Below are positions 42,949 to 53,141 of a DNA stretch of 64,000 nt, piece after piece (the stretch's first letter is position 1; every line of letters starts with the position of its first letter). A program made the translations under genes and the position numbers. The notes beneath the pieces were generated by a model. That model worked only from the letters and a program-made list of their open reading frames with translations, had not been told where the DNA came from and searched no databases. The DNA is from an uncultured bacterium (GTDB lineage Bacteria; Myxococcota_A; Polyangia; Polyangiales; Houyiibacteriaceae): contig CALJDU010000014.1 in the NCBI GenBank assembly GCA_938024995.1, positions 1 to 64,000 on the forward strand. Direction: 5' to 3'.

Positions 42949-43674
42949 TTACGCCAAGTTGTGGAACACCTGCTGCACATCGTCATCCTGCTCAAGACGA
43001 TCGACCAGCTTCATTACGTCTTCGGCTTGAGACTCGCTCAGCTCGACGACGGTGTTGGGCACGAACTCGCTCCCGCTCTGCTTCGGCTCAATGCTCCGGG
43101 CCTCGAGCGCGCTCTGAAGCGTCCCGAAGTCAGCCATGGCGCAGCGCACGATGATCCGCGGCTCGCCCTTCTCGCTCGTTCCGTCGCCCATGTCTTCCAG
43201 GCCGTGATCCATCAGCTCGAGTTCGAACTCCTCACGGTCTTTGACATCCGCGGGGTCGAGCCGGAAGACGCCGAGGCGCGCGAACCCGAACGCGACGCTG
43301 CCCGTCGTCCCGATCTTGCCGTCGCACTTGTTGAAGCAAACGCGCACGTTCGCGATCGTCCGGGTCGGGTTGTCGGTCGCCGTGACGACCATAATCGCGA
43401 CCCCGTGCGGCGCGTAGCCTTCGTAGATGCACTCCTGATAGTCGGCCGCGTCTTTGCCGGAGGCGCGCTTGATCGCACCTTCGATCTTGTCCTTGGGCAT
43501 GTTGACAGCGCGACCGTTCTGAATCGCGCGGCGCAGCGCTGGGTTACTCGCCGGGTCAGGTCCCCCGTTCTTAACGGCGACCGTGATCTCACGACCGACA
43601 CGCGTGAACTGCTTCGCCATGCGGTCCCAACGGGCAAACATGGTGTGCTTACGAGTTTCGAATATTCGACCCAT
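42949..43674 (-). CDS. YebC/PmpR-family DNA-binding regulator or translation factor
   Basis: A 241-residue YebC/TACO1-family protein: [23 protein letters not shown] near the start, [29 protein letters not shown] and [12 protein letters not shown]. Members act either as transcription regulators next to ruvC or as factors that help the ribosome past polyproline. Given the many Pro-rich stalks in this window, the second role fits, but that is inference. ATG 43674 gives an N-terminus slightly longer ([19 protein letters not shown]) than the usual MAGHSKW form. Confidence 0.9.
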   Translation of the reverse strand: MGRIFETRKHTMFARWDRMAKQFTRVGREITVAVKNGGPDPASNPALRRAIQNGRAVNMPKDKIEGAIKRASGKDAADYQECIYEGYAPHGVAIMVVTATDNPTRTIANVRVCFNKCDGKIGTTGSVAFGFARLGVFRLDPADVKDREEFELELMDHGLEDMGDGTSEKGEPRIIVRCAMADFGTLQSALEARSIEPKQSGSEFVPNTVVELSESQAEDVMKLVDRLEQDDDVQQVFHNLA

Positions 43675-43773
43675 GGGCCGAGCTTCCCGAAAGAAGCCGC
43701 CACGCGCAAATTGTCCCGCAAAAACGCCGCGTTCTCCGTCACGCGCGGACCATCGCCGCTCTAGGAGAGCCTG

Positions 43774-45663
43774 CTAGTCAGCGTGTTGCGCGACGCGTTC
43801 GGCCATCGCGACCAAGTTCCGAACATCGATCGGCTTCTCAAGGATCTCGTTTTGAACGGTCGCGATGAACCCTCGCGCCCGCTCCGTGAACACGCCGCCT
43901 GTCATGAACACGATCTTGCTGAGGAGATCCTCGCGCGTCTGCTTCACCGCGTCGTAGACATCCATGCCGGTCATGTCGGGCATCATCAAGTCGCACAAGA
44001 CGAGGTCGAACTGCTGATCGGAGTTGAGCGTTGAGACCGCTTCTCGCCCAGAGTGCGCGATCGTCACTTCGTGCTTCTTCAGCAATCGACGCAGCGCGCG
44101 TAGGATCCCGCGGTCGTCGTCGATGATCAGGATCTTCGCGCGCTTCGCGTCGTCCCGGGTGAGCACGGGGATCGCGATCGCTTTCGACGTCGTGCGCGCG
44201 CGACCGGCAAGCGCGGGCAAGATCACGCGCATCACGGTCCCCTCGCCAGGAACGCTCTCGACCTGAATGTCGCCGCCAAAGCTGCGCACGATGTTGTGGC
44301 TGATCGAGAGCCCGAGCCCGGTGCCTTCGCCGACCGGCTTCGTCGTAAAGAAGGGATCAAAGACGCGCTCAACGTGCTCAGGGTCGATACCCGAACCGGT
44401 ATCGCGCACTTCGATACAGACCTTGCCCATGCCAAGCCGGGTCGCCCGCACCGTGATCTTGTTCCGCTGGGCGTCGCCCGCCGGGATCGCCTGCGCGGCG
44501 TTCACCAAGAGGTTGAGCAGGACCTGTCCGAGCTTGGACTCGTTCGCCCGCACCGCTGGCACCGCGTCGAGCTCGCGCACCAACACCGCGCGGTGCCGGA
44601 TCTCGTTCGCCGCCATGTTGATCGCGGACTCCACGACGCGCCGCACGGAGACAGGACCAATGGCGTCGTCCTTGTCGCGCGAGAACGCTTGGAGGTTCCG
44701 AACGATCTCGGTGATCCGGTGCAGACCTTCAAGGCAATCGATCGCCACCTCAGCCGTGGTCGACACGTCGACCTCTTTGCCGAGCTCGCCGAGCTGCTGC
44801 AGGAGCAGCTCCGCGTTCGTCATCACGTACGAGAGCGGGTTGTTGATCTCGTGCGCGACACCGGCCGCGAGGGTCCCGATGGACGCCATGCGATCGCTCA
44901 GCTGGACGCGAACCTGAAGCTCACGTCGAGCGGTGATGTCGACGCCGGTCGAGATGACGTAGTCACCATCCATGACTCGGCTCGTCCAGACGATCAGCTT
45001 GCGGCCGCCGTCGGGAGCGGAGACCGTGACCTCGTGTTCCGCGTCGGGGTTCGCCTCGCCGCTGATCCACGTCTCGATGATCTCGCGTGACGGATAGTTG
45101 AAGGCGTCCCAGATCGGACGCGCGAGGAGCTCTTCTTCTTTGACACCAACGATCTCTTCCGCGGCGCGGTTCACGCGAACGATGGCTCCGTCGCGGGTGC
45201 TCGCGACGACCAACGTGTTCGTCGTGTCGAGAACGTTCGACATGAAGTTACGCTGCGACCGGAGCGCCTCGTTGAGCTCCTTGAGCACGACGTGCTCTTC
45301 GTGATCGGTGCGGGTCTGCGAGGGCGCCTGAAAGAGGACCACCGCGCGACCTTGCCGGAGGTAAAGACGCGCGCGTACCTGGACCGTGATCGGGGTCCCG
45401 TCGACAACGAAGGTCCACTGGTCATCCACCATGCCGGCGATGAGCGCGGCCATCTGGCGATCGAGACCGTGCTCGACGATGCCCGGATCGTGAATCGTCT
45501 CCGGGAGCAAACCGAGCAGCTCCACCGCGTGATGGTTGTTCCAGACGATGCGGTTGTTCGAGGCGTCGACCAACCACGCTGCGCAGTACGCAGAGCGAAG
45601 CACGCGCTCTGTCTCAAGCGTCCAGGGCGTCATCGCGCCGAGATTGAGTGCCTCTGCTCCCAT
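43774..45663 (-). CDS. PAS-domain hybrid histidine kinase with C-terminal receiver
   Basis: A 629-residue cytoplasmic sensor. Two PAS-like regions (about 20-125 and 140-255) come first, then a coiled stretch, a HisKA domain with H-box AAGVAHEINNPLS, and an HATPase_c domain with N-box (LLNLLVNAAQAI), G1 (DTGSGI), F (FDPFFTTK) and G2 (GTGLGLSI). A receiver domain follows (IDDDRGILRALRR, phospho-Asp in LVLCDLMMPD, Lys in EKPID). No transmembrane segment is seen, so it senses an internal signal. The receiver lacks an output domain. Confidence 0.92.
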   Translation of the reverse strand: MGAEALNLGAMTPWTLETERVLRSAYCAAWLVDASNNRIVWNNHHAVELLGLLPETIHDPGIVEHGLDRQMAALIAGMVDDQWTFVVDGTPITVQVRARLYLRQGRAVVLFQAPSQTRTDHEEHVVLKELNEALRSQRNFMSNVLDTTNTLVVASTRDGAIVRVNRAAEEIVGVKEEELLARPIWDAFNYPSREIIETWISGEANPDAEHEVTVSAPDGGRKLIVWTSRVMDGDYVISTGVDITARRELQVRVQLSDRMASIGTLAAGVAHEINNPLSYVMTNAELLLQQLGELGKEVDVSTTAEVAIDCLEGLHRITEIVRNLQAFSRDKDDAIGPVSVRRVVESAINMAANEIRHRAVLVRELDAVPAVRANESKLGQVLLNLLVNAAQAIPAGDAQRNKITVRATRLGMGKVCIEVRDTGSGIDPEHVERVFDPFFTTKPVGEGTGLGLSISHNIVRSFGGDIQVESVPGEGTVMRVILPALAGRARTTSKAIAIPVLTRDDAKRAKILIIDDDRGILRALRRLLKKHEVTIAHSGREAVSTLNSDQQFDLVLCDLMMPDMTGMDVYDAVKQTREDLLSKIVFMTGGVFTERARGFIATVQNEILEKPIDVRNLVAMAERVAQHAD

Positions 45664-45674
45664 TGTACGATTAC

Positions 45675-45703
45675 AGTATATACGTGTTTGGTGGTAGGTC
45701 GAA
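45675..45703 (-). promoter_or_regulatory. Putative promoter of the hybrid kinase gene
   Basis: On the minus strand TTCGAC and TATACT are 17 bp apart, and TATACT ends 11 bases before the ATG at 45663, so the leader would be only a few bases long. No ribosome binding site precedes this ATG; a second in-frame ATG (residue 11) follows GGAGCAGAGG. Confidence 0.45.
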
Positions 45704-45955
45704 TCAATTTCACGTCAGGCCTCGAAGAAACGCTGCCGTGACGTGTGAAGGCTACGGCGCAGAGGTCGATCTTTCACGTCACGCCACAGAACGTTTGCCT
45801 TCCGGGTGAACCCCCAAGTTGGTTGGCGCGCACGCAAGCGTCGACGTGCTCAGCGCGGACGACTTCACGCCCCCCTTTCTGTGGGAGCGCGGCGCATGGG
45901 GGAGACTCGAAAGAGTGATGACGACCCGCCGCTCTAGCAGCAGCTCGCTCGTCTG

Positions 45956-47737
45956 CTAAAGCGAGCCGCGCGCTTTGAGAACGCTGTGAATGACCGATTG
46001 GATCGGACCCGTCTCATTGGCCGCCGCGCGATGAAGCAAGGTGTCGACCTCGACGTGATCGGCGCGGTGAAGAAGGTCACGACCGATGCGCCGTTCTTCG
46101 GGATCCCCCTGGCGCAACACATCGATCAGCATCTCGATCGCCTCGAGCGACTGGATCTTACCGATCGAGGAGAGCGCGGTCTTGCGCACCTGCGGATGCG
46201 GTGACTCGCGGTAGATCCGCTGAAGCGGATCAAAGGCGTGACCGAAGTGGAGCGCGCCGACCGCTTGCAGCGACTCCCGCTGCACCCGTGGGTCATCGTC
46301 GGCGAGCCCTTTGTTCACAAGCACAAACGACCGCTTGAAGAAGAGCTGACGAACGGCGCTCAAGACCGCTGCGCGCACGGTCGGGTCTTCGTGCTCCACG
46401 ATGTGTTCGAGCGGCGACAAGCTCGCGTAGATCTCCACGCGACCCAAGTGCGTCGCGAGCCCCACAAGGCGCTCCGGCGTGAGCTGCGCGCTCTCGAGCT
46501 GATGCAAGCGACAGAGCAACGCGCGCCTTCGCGTGAAGTCCGGCCACTTGCTGTCGAGGAGCACCTCCCCCATCGTCTCGGCCGCGTCACCGCCCTGCTC
46601 CCACTCAATGACATCGAGCCGCCAGATCTCTGGGTAGGCCGTGTCCATCCGCAGATAGTCGGGGAAGCTGACGGTCTGCCCGCCTTCGTCGCGAACGCCG
46701 GCGAGTCGCTCTTGCAACCGGAGGTAACGCGCCTGTCGCTTGTCGCCGAGCTCAAGCTGCGCGAGGAACCCGTACACCTCGCGCACCTTTGAGTACGCGC
46801 CGAGATCGTTGAAGAGATCGATCGCCGCCGCGTAAGCGTTCTCCGCCATCTCCGGCAAGCCGCCGCTCTCGAGCATCCGGTTGGCCGCCAGGACCTGGGT
46901 CTCGGCCGCGCGCGTTCGGTAGTGCCGCTCGTAAGGCATGTTGTAACGCCGCGAGAACTCCGCCGCCTCCCGAAACAAGGTCGCCGCCGCGTGAAGCTCT
47001 CCGCTCTTGAGCGCGAGCTCTTGGAAGTCTTCGTAGTACTGCAACACGTAGTACTTGAGATTGTCCTCTTTCAGGATCCGGATGCAGTTGAGGTACCCCT
47101 CCGCGAGGTTCTCGAACGCGCCCTCTTTGCCGAGCGTCAACAGGATCTGAAAACAGTCGAACGCGCGCTCGCGGAGCCCGCGGGTCTCAAACCCGTCCGC
47201 CGCGGCCTCGAGCAAGTGCATGCTCGTGATGACCGCTTTGCGCGCCGCCGACTTGTCACCGACGCGCAGACACGCGCGCCCCAAGTTGAAGCGGACGAGC
47301 CCCTGCGTGTAGAGGTCGTCGCGGAGCTTGGCGTTGTCGGCGAGGCGCTCCCAGAGAACCCGCGCGGAGCGGTGGTCGCCAGCGTCCTCGAGCTGAATCG
47401 CGGCGTGCCCGAGCCAGCCGGCGTTGTTGTAGTGCTTCGCCGCGGCGGACGCTTGACCCGTCGCGATCGCGACCCGCGCGAGGTCGGTGTGATGCCCATC
47501 CGCGTACTGCGCGGCGCCCTGCATGTTCCCAAGAAACGAAGCGACCGTACCCGCGGCTCGTCGCTGACCGAGCGCGGCGTAAGACTGCTCCATCACGCGG
47601 AGGTAGCTGCGGAACTCTTCGTCGAGCAGGTGACTCCGATCGACGATCTGCCAGAGATACTGAAGCGCCTCACCGGGTCGGCTCTGCTGAACCGCGTTTT
47701 GCGCGCGACGCAGGGCGTCTCTTTTGTCGATCGCCAT
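45956..47737 (-). CDS. TPR- and HEAT-repeat scaffold protein, last gene of the MoxR/vWA operon
   Basis: A 593-residue soluble protein. Residues about 1-370 are tetratricopeptide-like helices (AQNAVQQSRPGEALQYLWQI, YTQGLVRFNLGRACLRVGDK); about 430-593 contain HEAT/PBS-lyase-like repeats (VLSAVRQLFFKRSF, LQAVGALHFGHAFDPLQRIY, ALSSIGKIQSLEAIEMLIDV). It has no enzyme motif, so it should bind partners. It starts 6 bp past the vWA gene's stop, consistent with the complex including both. It is the last of six co-directional genes. Confidence 0.82.
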   Translation of the reverse strand: MAIDKRDALRRAQNAVQQSRPGEALQYLWQIVDRSHLLDEEFRSYLRVMEQSYAALGQRRAAGTVASFLGNMQGAAQYADGHHTDLARVAIATGQASAAAKHYNNAGWLGHAAIQLEDAGDHRSARVLWERLADNAKLRDDLYTQGLVRFNLGRACLRVGDKSAARKAVITSMHLLEAAADGFETRGLRERAFDCFQILLTLGKEGAFENLAEGYLNCIRILKEDNLKYYVLQYYEDFQELALKSGELHAAATLFREAAEFSRRYNMPYERHYRTRAAETQVLAANRMLESGGLPEMAENAYAAAIDLFNDLGAYSKVREVYGFLAQLELGDKRQARYLRLQERLAGVRDEGGQTVSFPDYLRMDTAYPEIWRLDVIEWEQGGDAAETMGEVLLDSKWPDFTRRRALLCRLHQLESAQLTPERLVGLATHLGRVEIYASLSPLEHIVEHEDPTVRAAVLSAVRQLFFKRSFVLVNKGLADDDPRVQRESLQAVGALHFGHAFDPLQRIYRESPHPQVRKTALSSIGKIQSLEAIEMLIDVLRQGDPEERRIGRDLLHRADHVEVDTLLHRAAANETGPIQSVIHSVLKARGSL

Positions 47738-47743
47738 CCCGCC

Positions 47744-49255
47744 CTACTCCGCCGCCGGGATGAGGCTCATCCGCTCTTCGTCTTCGACGACCGGTTCGTC
47801 GCTCGACTTGCTGACGTCTTCCACGATGTCGAGCGCGCGCTGTGCACGGGCGTCCTTTTGCGAGAGCGCGCTCTCGTCTACCACCTGCACCGTGTCGAGC
47901 CGATGGAGATACTCAAGGTCAAGCTCTCCGGTGCTCGGCAACATGAAGACGCCGTAGAGCCGCGCGAACACCCGCAGGCGCTCGATGGTCTCCAGCGGAA
48001 CGTGACACTGACCATGAGTGAGCATGTAGACGATCGGGGTGCGGCGCTCGCGACGCTGGAGACGCTGCAGCTCGTTCGCCAGCATCCCGAAGACCTTTGC
48101 GTAGTTTCGGCCGCGCTCGCCTTTGAAGCACAAGATGTACGGGACGCTGATCCCGCCGGTGCCGCCGCTCCGACCCGGCTTGGCGTGCTGCACCTCGTAG
48201 AGGCGGGAGTCGAAGAAGCGTAGGTACACGTCTTCGCCGCGGAGCATCAGCTTCTTGATGAGGGTGAGCGCCAAGCCCCGCGCGAAGACCGCGCGCTGGC
48301 CTCGCATCGAGGCGCTCGCGTCCACGCAGATGTAGTGGAGCCGGCGATCCTCTTCGTGCTGCTTCTCGCGCGAGTAGTAGAAGACCTCGTTCTCCACGAA
48401 GCGACGCGCGAAGAGGTCGGGGTCGAACGCTAGCTCGCTCAGGACCAGCGAGTCGATCGTTCCGCGACGCTCCACGCCCGAGTACCCGTCGACCGAGAAG
48501 CTCTGCTGCCCGCTCGCCTTTTTGGTCTCGAGGACGCTCGGCAAGAGATCGAGGGAGAAGTTCACGACGTCGTTCGCCTCAGGCGACTCGAACACGCTCA
48601 GCAGGTCGAGCATCTCAAGCGCGTTCGCCGCGCCGGCCTCCGCGCCGAACATCCCGAGCAAGCGCAAGGTGTCCAGGTCGATCTGCTCGACCGCGGTGAT
48701 CAAGCGCAGACGCTCGCGCGCGACCTGACGCATGAAGCCGATGTCCTTCTCGCGGTTCCATTGCGCGAAGAGCGTCGGGAGCTGCGAATCGAGGCCGCGG
48801 TAGATCTCTGGATCGAGGGGCAAGCTCGCGGGCGGATCGGAGCGCGCGTTACCGCGGAAGCGCTGGTACATCGGGCCCAAGATCTTGAGCAGCAAGACGC
48901 TGATGAGATCGTCGGTCAGGCGCCACTGCCGCGCCTTCTCGAGCACCTCGCTGTTGGCGATCTCGTGGATCGTCTCGACGTAGATGCGGATGGCCTCGCC
49001 GTCTTCGGCGGAGAGCCCCAGCTGCGCGATGAAGGGCGGCGGACCGATCGGAACGGAGGCGGGATCGACGACCGTGATCAGGCCGATGTCGTGAACCGCC
49101 CAGAAGGGAATGTTGAGGCCGACCTTACTGAGCGCGTTGCGCCAGTGCGCGGCCCGCAGCCCCAGCATCGGGTTGTCGGTCCGCACGCAAGACAAGGCGA
49201 GGCTCGCGACATCGCGGGTCGCCTCGTCTTGCATCGCGTGGGCTGGGATCGGCAC
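47744..49255 (-). CDS. vWA-domain protein of the MoxR/vWA operon
   Basis: A 503-residue protein from GTG 49255 (GAGGACCACC upstream). The N-terminal 290 residues are helical and of unknown fold. The C-terminal part is a von Willebrand A domain with an intact metal-ion-dependent adhesion site (CVDASASMRG, i.e. DxSxS), ALTLIKKLML, and FFDSRLYEV. Such vWA proteins act with MoxR ATPases as chaperone pairs that remodel or activate targets. The gene is 15 bp from moxR. Confidence 0.86.
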   Translation of the reverse strand: MPIPAHAMQDEATRDVASLALSCVRTDNPMLGLRAAHWRNALSKVGLNIPFWAVHDIGLITVVDPASVPIGPPPFIAQLGLSAEDGEAIRIYVETIHEIANSEVLEKARQWRLTDDLISVLLLKILGPMYQRFRGNARSDPPASLPLDPEIYRGLDSQLPTLFAQWNREKDIGFMRQVARERLRLITAVEQIDLDTLRLLGMFGAEAGAANALEMLDLLSVFESPEANDVVNFSLDLLPSVLETKKASGQQSFSVDGYSGVERRGTIDSLVLSELAFDPDLFARRFVENEVFYYSREKQHEEDRRLHYICVDASASMRGQRAVFARGLALTLIKKLMLRGEDVYLRFFDSRLYEVQHAKPGRSGGTGGISVPYILCFKGERGRNYAKVFGMLANELQRLQRRERRTPIVYMLTHGQCHVPLETIERLRVFARLYGVFMLPSTGELDLEYLHRLDTVQVVDESALSQKDARAQRALDIVEDVSKSSDEPVVEDEERMSLIPAAE

Positions 49256-49270
49256 GGTGGTCCTCGGCGG

Positions 49271-50443
49271 CTACTGCGCGAACTTGCCGGACTGGAAAAC
49301 GTGACCGAGCAGTTGGTCCACGCGGCCGAGCGCTTCCCGTGCGGGCTGCGTGCCGATCGCTTGGAGCGCCGCTTTGATCTCGTTGAGCGCCTTGAGATGC
49401 GAGAAGAGCTGGATGTCGCTCATCTGCCGATCGCTCGTGAGGAGATCGCGGATGCGGTTGATCTCCTCGATGAGCGCGTCGAGCCCCACATCAGCGGCGC
49501 CGAAGCGGCGGGCCTCGGGATGCTCGCGGTACCAGGCCTCGAGCACCGGTCCGACCACGCCCTCCAAGATGTCTGCTTGGTCGAGGTTGTTCCACGTGTG
49601 CCGAAGGACAAAAAAGTCACTCGCGTCTGCGGTCGGGCGACCGTCGAGGAGCGCGCTCGCCGCGAAGAGCTTGAGCATCTTGATGGCGCGCCGGTCGGAG
49701 AGCGAAACCCCCTCGCTTCGAATCTGAAAGACCAGACCCTTGTAGGACGCGAGGAACTCCTCGGTGAAGTTCATCCGCGGCGCGAACCCAGCGTGGACCT
49801 GGTGTAGATCACGGCTCGTGAGGACCGGCTGCAGACGATCGTAGCCACCCGTCAGCTTGCTGGTCTCGTGGGCGATGCCCTTCAGCAAGAGATCGTGGAA
49901 GTGATAACTGTCGAGGTTCTCGCTGCGGACGCGGAGCAAGAAGCGATCGAAGACCGCCATCAGGTTCTCATCGTTCGGGACCTCGTTGCTGGCGCCGAAC
50001 GCGCTGATCAGCGGAACGCGGTGAACCTGACCGCCGACCGTGTAGAGACGCTCGTTCAAGACGCTGAGGAGCGAGTTCAAGATGGCGCTGTTGGCCTTGA
50101 AGACCTCATCGAGGAAGACGATCTCCGAGTGCGGGAGCATCCCTTCCATCCGGCGCTCGTAGGAGCCCTCGCGGAACTTCTGAATGTCGATGGGGCCGAA
50201 GATCTCGTTGGGCTCGGTGAAGCGCGTGAGGAGGTACTCGAAGTACTGCGCCTGGATGAGCTTTGAGAAGAGCCGGATGAGCGCGCTCTTCGCGGTGCCG
50301 GGGGGTCCGACCAACACCATGTGTTCGCCCGCGAGCGCGGCGATCAGCATGAGGCGGATGACCTCGCTCTTGCCGAGGAAGGTGCCTTCGAGGTGGCGCG
50401 CTACCTGCTGGAGCTTGCGCGCGGTCTGAACGTCGTGGGTCAC
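49271..50443 (-). CDS. MoxR-family AAA+ ATPase
   Basis: A 390-residue AAA+ protein. Motifs are Walker A GPPGTAKSAL, Walker B IVFLDEVFKAN, sensor 1 FGASNEVP, sensor region RFLLRV. The order and the LLSVLNER segment mark the MoxR/RavA branch, which forms hexamers and with vWA partners acts on protein complexes. GTG 50443 overlaps the upstream stop by GTGA, with AGGAG 8 bases upstream. It lies between the two unknown proteins and the vWA gene. Confidence 0.93.
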   Translation of the reverse strand: MTHDVQTARKLQQVARHLEGTFLGKSEVIRLMLIAALAGEHMVLVGPPGTAKSALIRLFSKLIQAQYFEYLLTRFTEPNEIFGPIDIQKFREGSYERRMEGMLPHSEIVFLDEVFKANSAILNSLLSVLNERLYTVGGQVHRVPLISAFGASNEVPNDENLMAVFDRFLLRVRSENLDSYHFHDLLLKGIAHETSKLTGGYDRLQPVLTSRDLHQVHAGFAPRMNFTEEFLASYKGLVFQIRSEGVSLSDRRAIKMLKLFAASALLDGRPTADASDFFVLRHTWNNLDQADILEGVVGPVLEAWYREHPEARRFGAADVGLDALIEEINRIRDLLTSDRQMSDIQLFSHLKALNEIKAALQAIGTQPAREALGRVDQLLGHVFQSGKFAQ

Positions 50444-51573
50444 GGGTGGGTCTCCTGCGCCGCGGAAGGCGGCTGAGCGCGTTCGAGAATCGTGAGAGCA
50501 AAACGGACGGCGTCTTCGCCCGCGAGATGGAACAACTGACGCGCGCGCTCTTTGACCTTTTCAAGGTCGCGCGTCTCGAGCGTGAGCATGAAGGAGAGCG
50601 CTCCTTGATGCTGATGAAGCGCGGGGAGCACACCCGCGAAGAGCTCTTCGTCACCAACCGCGGGGACGCTCTTGGGCGTGTGACCGCGGCGCTGATCGAG
50701 CACCTCGAGAATCTGAATCTCGGCGATGAAGGCGAGCGCGCAATAAAGGAACTCTGGCGGCGGACCGAGCGCGGAGAGGTTCCGCAGCGCGCTCCCAAAT
50801 GGCTTGGCGTATCCCGCCACGCCGCGCTTTACGACCGCGTCCGCGATCCCGTGGCGCAGGGCCGGATCGCTCAGCACGCTCAAGTTGGCGAGCCCAAAAG
50901 AGACGCCGCCGAGCGTGTCTGCGTGGATCAGCTCGGTCACCGGCGAACGCGAAAAGAGCTCGCGGTAACGCGGGAGCGGCGGCGCTTTCATCCCTCGCTG
51001 GGTCGCCTCCAAGAGCTCCGCGAGCGGGCGGCTCTTGGTGACCTGCTTGATGCGGCGGAGACCGGGCATCGCGGTGTAGTTGCGCGGAATCGGCCGGCCG
51101 AGAAACGAAAACGAAGCGGCCCAGTTACTGACCTCGACGTCGTTACGCGTGATCTTGAGGAAACGCTCCGCGACCGCGTGCCGCGCGAGCGCTTCACCGC
51201 GCGTCTTCGGGACCTTCACCTCGGCGAGGAGCGCCGCGATCCAGGTCATGACCTTCTCGCGGCTCCCGCGCGTGAAGATGCGGTCGAGCTCCGGGTCGGT
51301 GATGAACACGAAGTTGTGCGCCGCCATCGCGAGCGCCATCGCGCCACGTTCCGGAAACGGGAGATAACGCGCAGGCGCGACCGCCCCGCCGATCTGCGAA
51401 AGCGAATCGCGAATCGCGAGCTCGGCGTCAGAAGACGCGGGCGTCGCGATCGAGAAATGGTCGAGCATCCCGACCGTGAGCGGGCGCCCGATCGTGCAGA
51501 TACCGCCCGCCATCAACGGCGCCAGAAAGTCTTCCGCGAAGTCTTCGTAGCGCGCGTGGATCTTCGCGCTCAC
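50440..51573 (-). CDS. Unknown protein, member of the MoxR/vWA operon
   Basis: A 377-residue soluble protein starting at GTG 51573 (GTGA overlap with the upstream gene, GGAG 6 bases before). Mostly helical, with conserved-looking phrases (DFLAPLMAGGICTIGRP, FVFITDPELDRIF, PGLRRIKQVTKSRPL). No known domain is recognised. In computationally described MoxR-vWA ternary systems, genes in this position encode variable adaptor or substrate-recognition subunits; this would fit but is not shown by sequence. Confidence 0.72.
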   Translation of the reverse strand: MSAKIHARYEDFAEDFLAPLMAGGICTIGRPLTVGMLDHFSIATPASSDAELAIRDSLSQIGGAVAPARYLPFPERGAMALAMAAHNFVFITDPELDRIFTRGSREKVMTWIAALLAEVKVPKTRGEALARHAVAERFLKITRNDVEVSNWAASFSFLGRPIPRNYTAMPGLRRIKQVTKSRPLAELLEATQRGMKAPPLPRYRELFSRSPVTELIHADTLGGVSFGLANLSVLSDPALRHGIADAVVKRGVAGYAKPFGSALRNLSALGPPPEFLYCALAFIAEIQILEVLDQRRGHTPKSVPAVGDEELFAGVLPALHQHQGALSFMLTLETRDLEKVKERARQLFHLAGEDAVRFALTILERAQPPSAAQETHP

Positions 51574-53120
51574 TCGCCGTCTCCGGCGGCGCCGTCTTGT
51601 GCGGGTACGCCCCAGAGCGGGAACGTCCGCGGCGCGTCGTACTGGGCCAGCGGGAGCTCGACGTTCGGCGTGACCAACGGCTCAGCGGTCGTTGACGTGA
51701 CGGTCAACGCGCGGAGCATTTTACGGGAGACCGGACCGAAGGCCGCGTGAGGAACCGCGATCGGGGTGCCGTCCGGCTCGAAGAAGACGTGACCATCGCC
51801 GCGGCCCTGAACGAGCTCCTGGAGCACGTTCGGCGTGACCGCGGGGACAAGTGTCAGACCCGCCGGCACGTAGATGCGAGGCGCGACCTCTGTGTAGAAG
51901 CGCCCGAGCGGGACCCCTTCGATGCCGCTCGGATCGAGCATGTAAATGCGGTCTTCGCCGACCGCGATCCGCAGCGCGCCGAGCGGGTTGGGCGGGAGCG
52001 CGTAGAGCATCCGGGCGAGCCACTCGCGCTGCTCCTTTGGCACGACCGTCGCGATGACCGCGCGCCACGGATCCGTCGAGTACGCCAGCTTGAGCGGGAG
52101 GGTCATCTCGATGTTCGCGGAGAGACCTGTACCGCCGCTGGTCGCGCTCTCGTCATCTTCGACCGCGAGGTGACTGCGCACGAGCGAGCGCACCGGCGCG
52201 AAGGGCGGGAGCGGGTGCACGATCAAGACCTCACCGTCACCCCGGAAGAGATGCAGCGTGTCGTCCTCAAACATCGATGAGCAGGACTCAAGCGCGATGG
52301 GGTGGCGGTAGCCGAGCTCCACCGCAAAGGAGGTCCCGAGCGGCGAGAAGACCTTCACGCCGGGGAGCGACGCGAAGAGCTTGGTGATCCGCTCCGGCGT
52401 GTCTGTGATGTCAAAGAGGTAGAGGCGACGCGGGCGGTCCTCGAAAGCGGATTGGCTTGGCCACTCCGCGAGCGCGGCGCGTCCCGCGACCTGCCAACGA
52501 AAGAGATAGCTCAGGATCGCCTGGCCCACGCCGATCTCCGCGGTCGCCCACAGCCGAGGCGGGACCGGTTCATCATTCGGCGGCACGCGATAGGGGGTCA
52601 GCTTGAAGACCAGATCGCGGAAGTGAAGCTCGCGATCGAAGGTGTACAGCTGACGGAAGGTGTCGTGATAGAGGATGAGATCAGCGGCCTCGTCGAGGAG
52701 CTGCTGCACGTCGTACCCAAGCGGCGAGGTCGCGTCCCGGTACTTGACGAAGTGACGCGAGGTGCCCGTGAAGACGAGCCCTCCCGCGAGCTTGGCGACG
52801 CCCGCGATACGGTCCATGCGGTACGACGACTCCGCGCTGATCGTGAGCATCAGCTCACGCGTCTTCAGCGGCGTGACGAGTCGGCGGATCGTCATCGACG
52901 GGAGCAGCTCGTCGAGGGAGCCCTCGTCTCCGTACGCGCGCAAGAAGGCGACTAGACGGTCAACGGACGGGAAGAGGACAAGACCCTTCTGTCCGAGGAC
53001 GACCCCCCTCGCGTCTGGACTGACGCCCGGCGTTCGAAACCGGGTCTGGTGAAGCGCGGCGCGCTCAAGCACGGGCGGGACGGTAGCGTGAGTGGGGGCG
53101 GGAACGCCAGCGTTGATCAT
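51570..53120 (-). CDS. Unknown protein, second gene of the MoxR/vWA operon
   Basis: A 516-residue soluble alpha/beta protein from ATG 53120, 21 bp after the kinase stop. It has features such as RRLYLFDITDTPERITKLFAS, GVKVFSPLGTSFAVELG, and HLFRGDGEVLIVHPLPPF that suggest repeated beta-rich domains. No transmembrane region or known catalytic motif is visible. It overlaps the following gene by 4 bp. Its place beside a MoxR/vWA pair suggests a dedicated partner. Confidence 0.72.
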   Translation of the reverse strand: MINAGVPAPTHATVPPVLERAALHQTRFRTPGVSPDARGVVLGQKGLVLFPSVDRLVAFLRAYGDEGSLDELLPSMTIRRLVTPLKTRELMLTISAESSYRMDRIAGVAKLAGGLVFTGTSRHFVKYRDATSPLGYDVQQLLDEAADLILYHDTFRQLYTFDRELHFRDLVFKLTPYRVPPNDEPVPPRLWATAEIGVGQAILSYLFRWQVAGRAALAEWPSQSAFEDRPRRLYLFDITDTPERITKLFASLPGVKVFSPLGTSFAVELGYRHPIALESCSSMFEDDTLHLFRGDGEVLIVHPLPPFAPVRSLVRSHLAVEDDESATSGGTGLSANIEMTLPLKLAYSTDPWRAVIATVVPKEQREWLARMLYALPPNPLGALRIAVGEDRIYMLDPSGIEGVPLGRFYTEVAPRIYVPAGLTLVPAVTPNVLQELVQGRGDGHVFFEPDGTPIAVPHAAFGPVSRKMLRALTVTSTTAEPLVTPNVELPLAQYDAPRTFPLWGVPAQDGAAGDGE

Positions 53121-53141
53121 GGGACGACGACGCGTTCATGC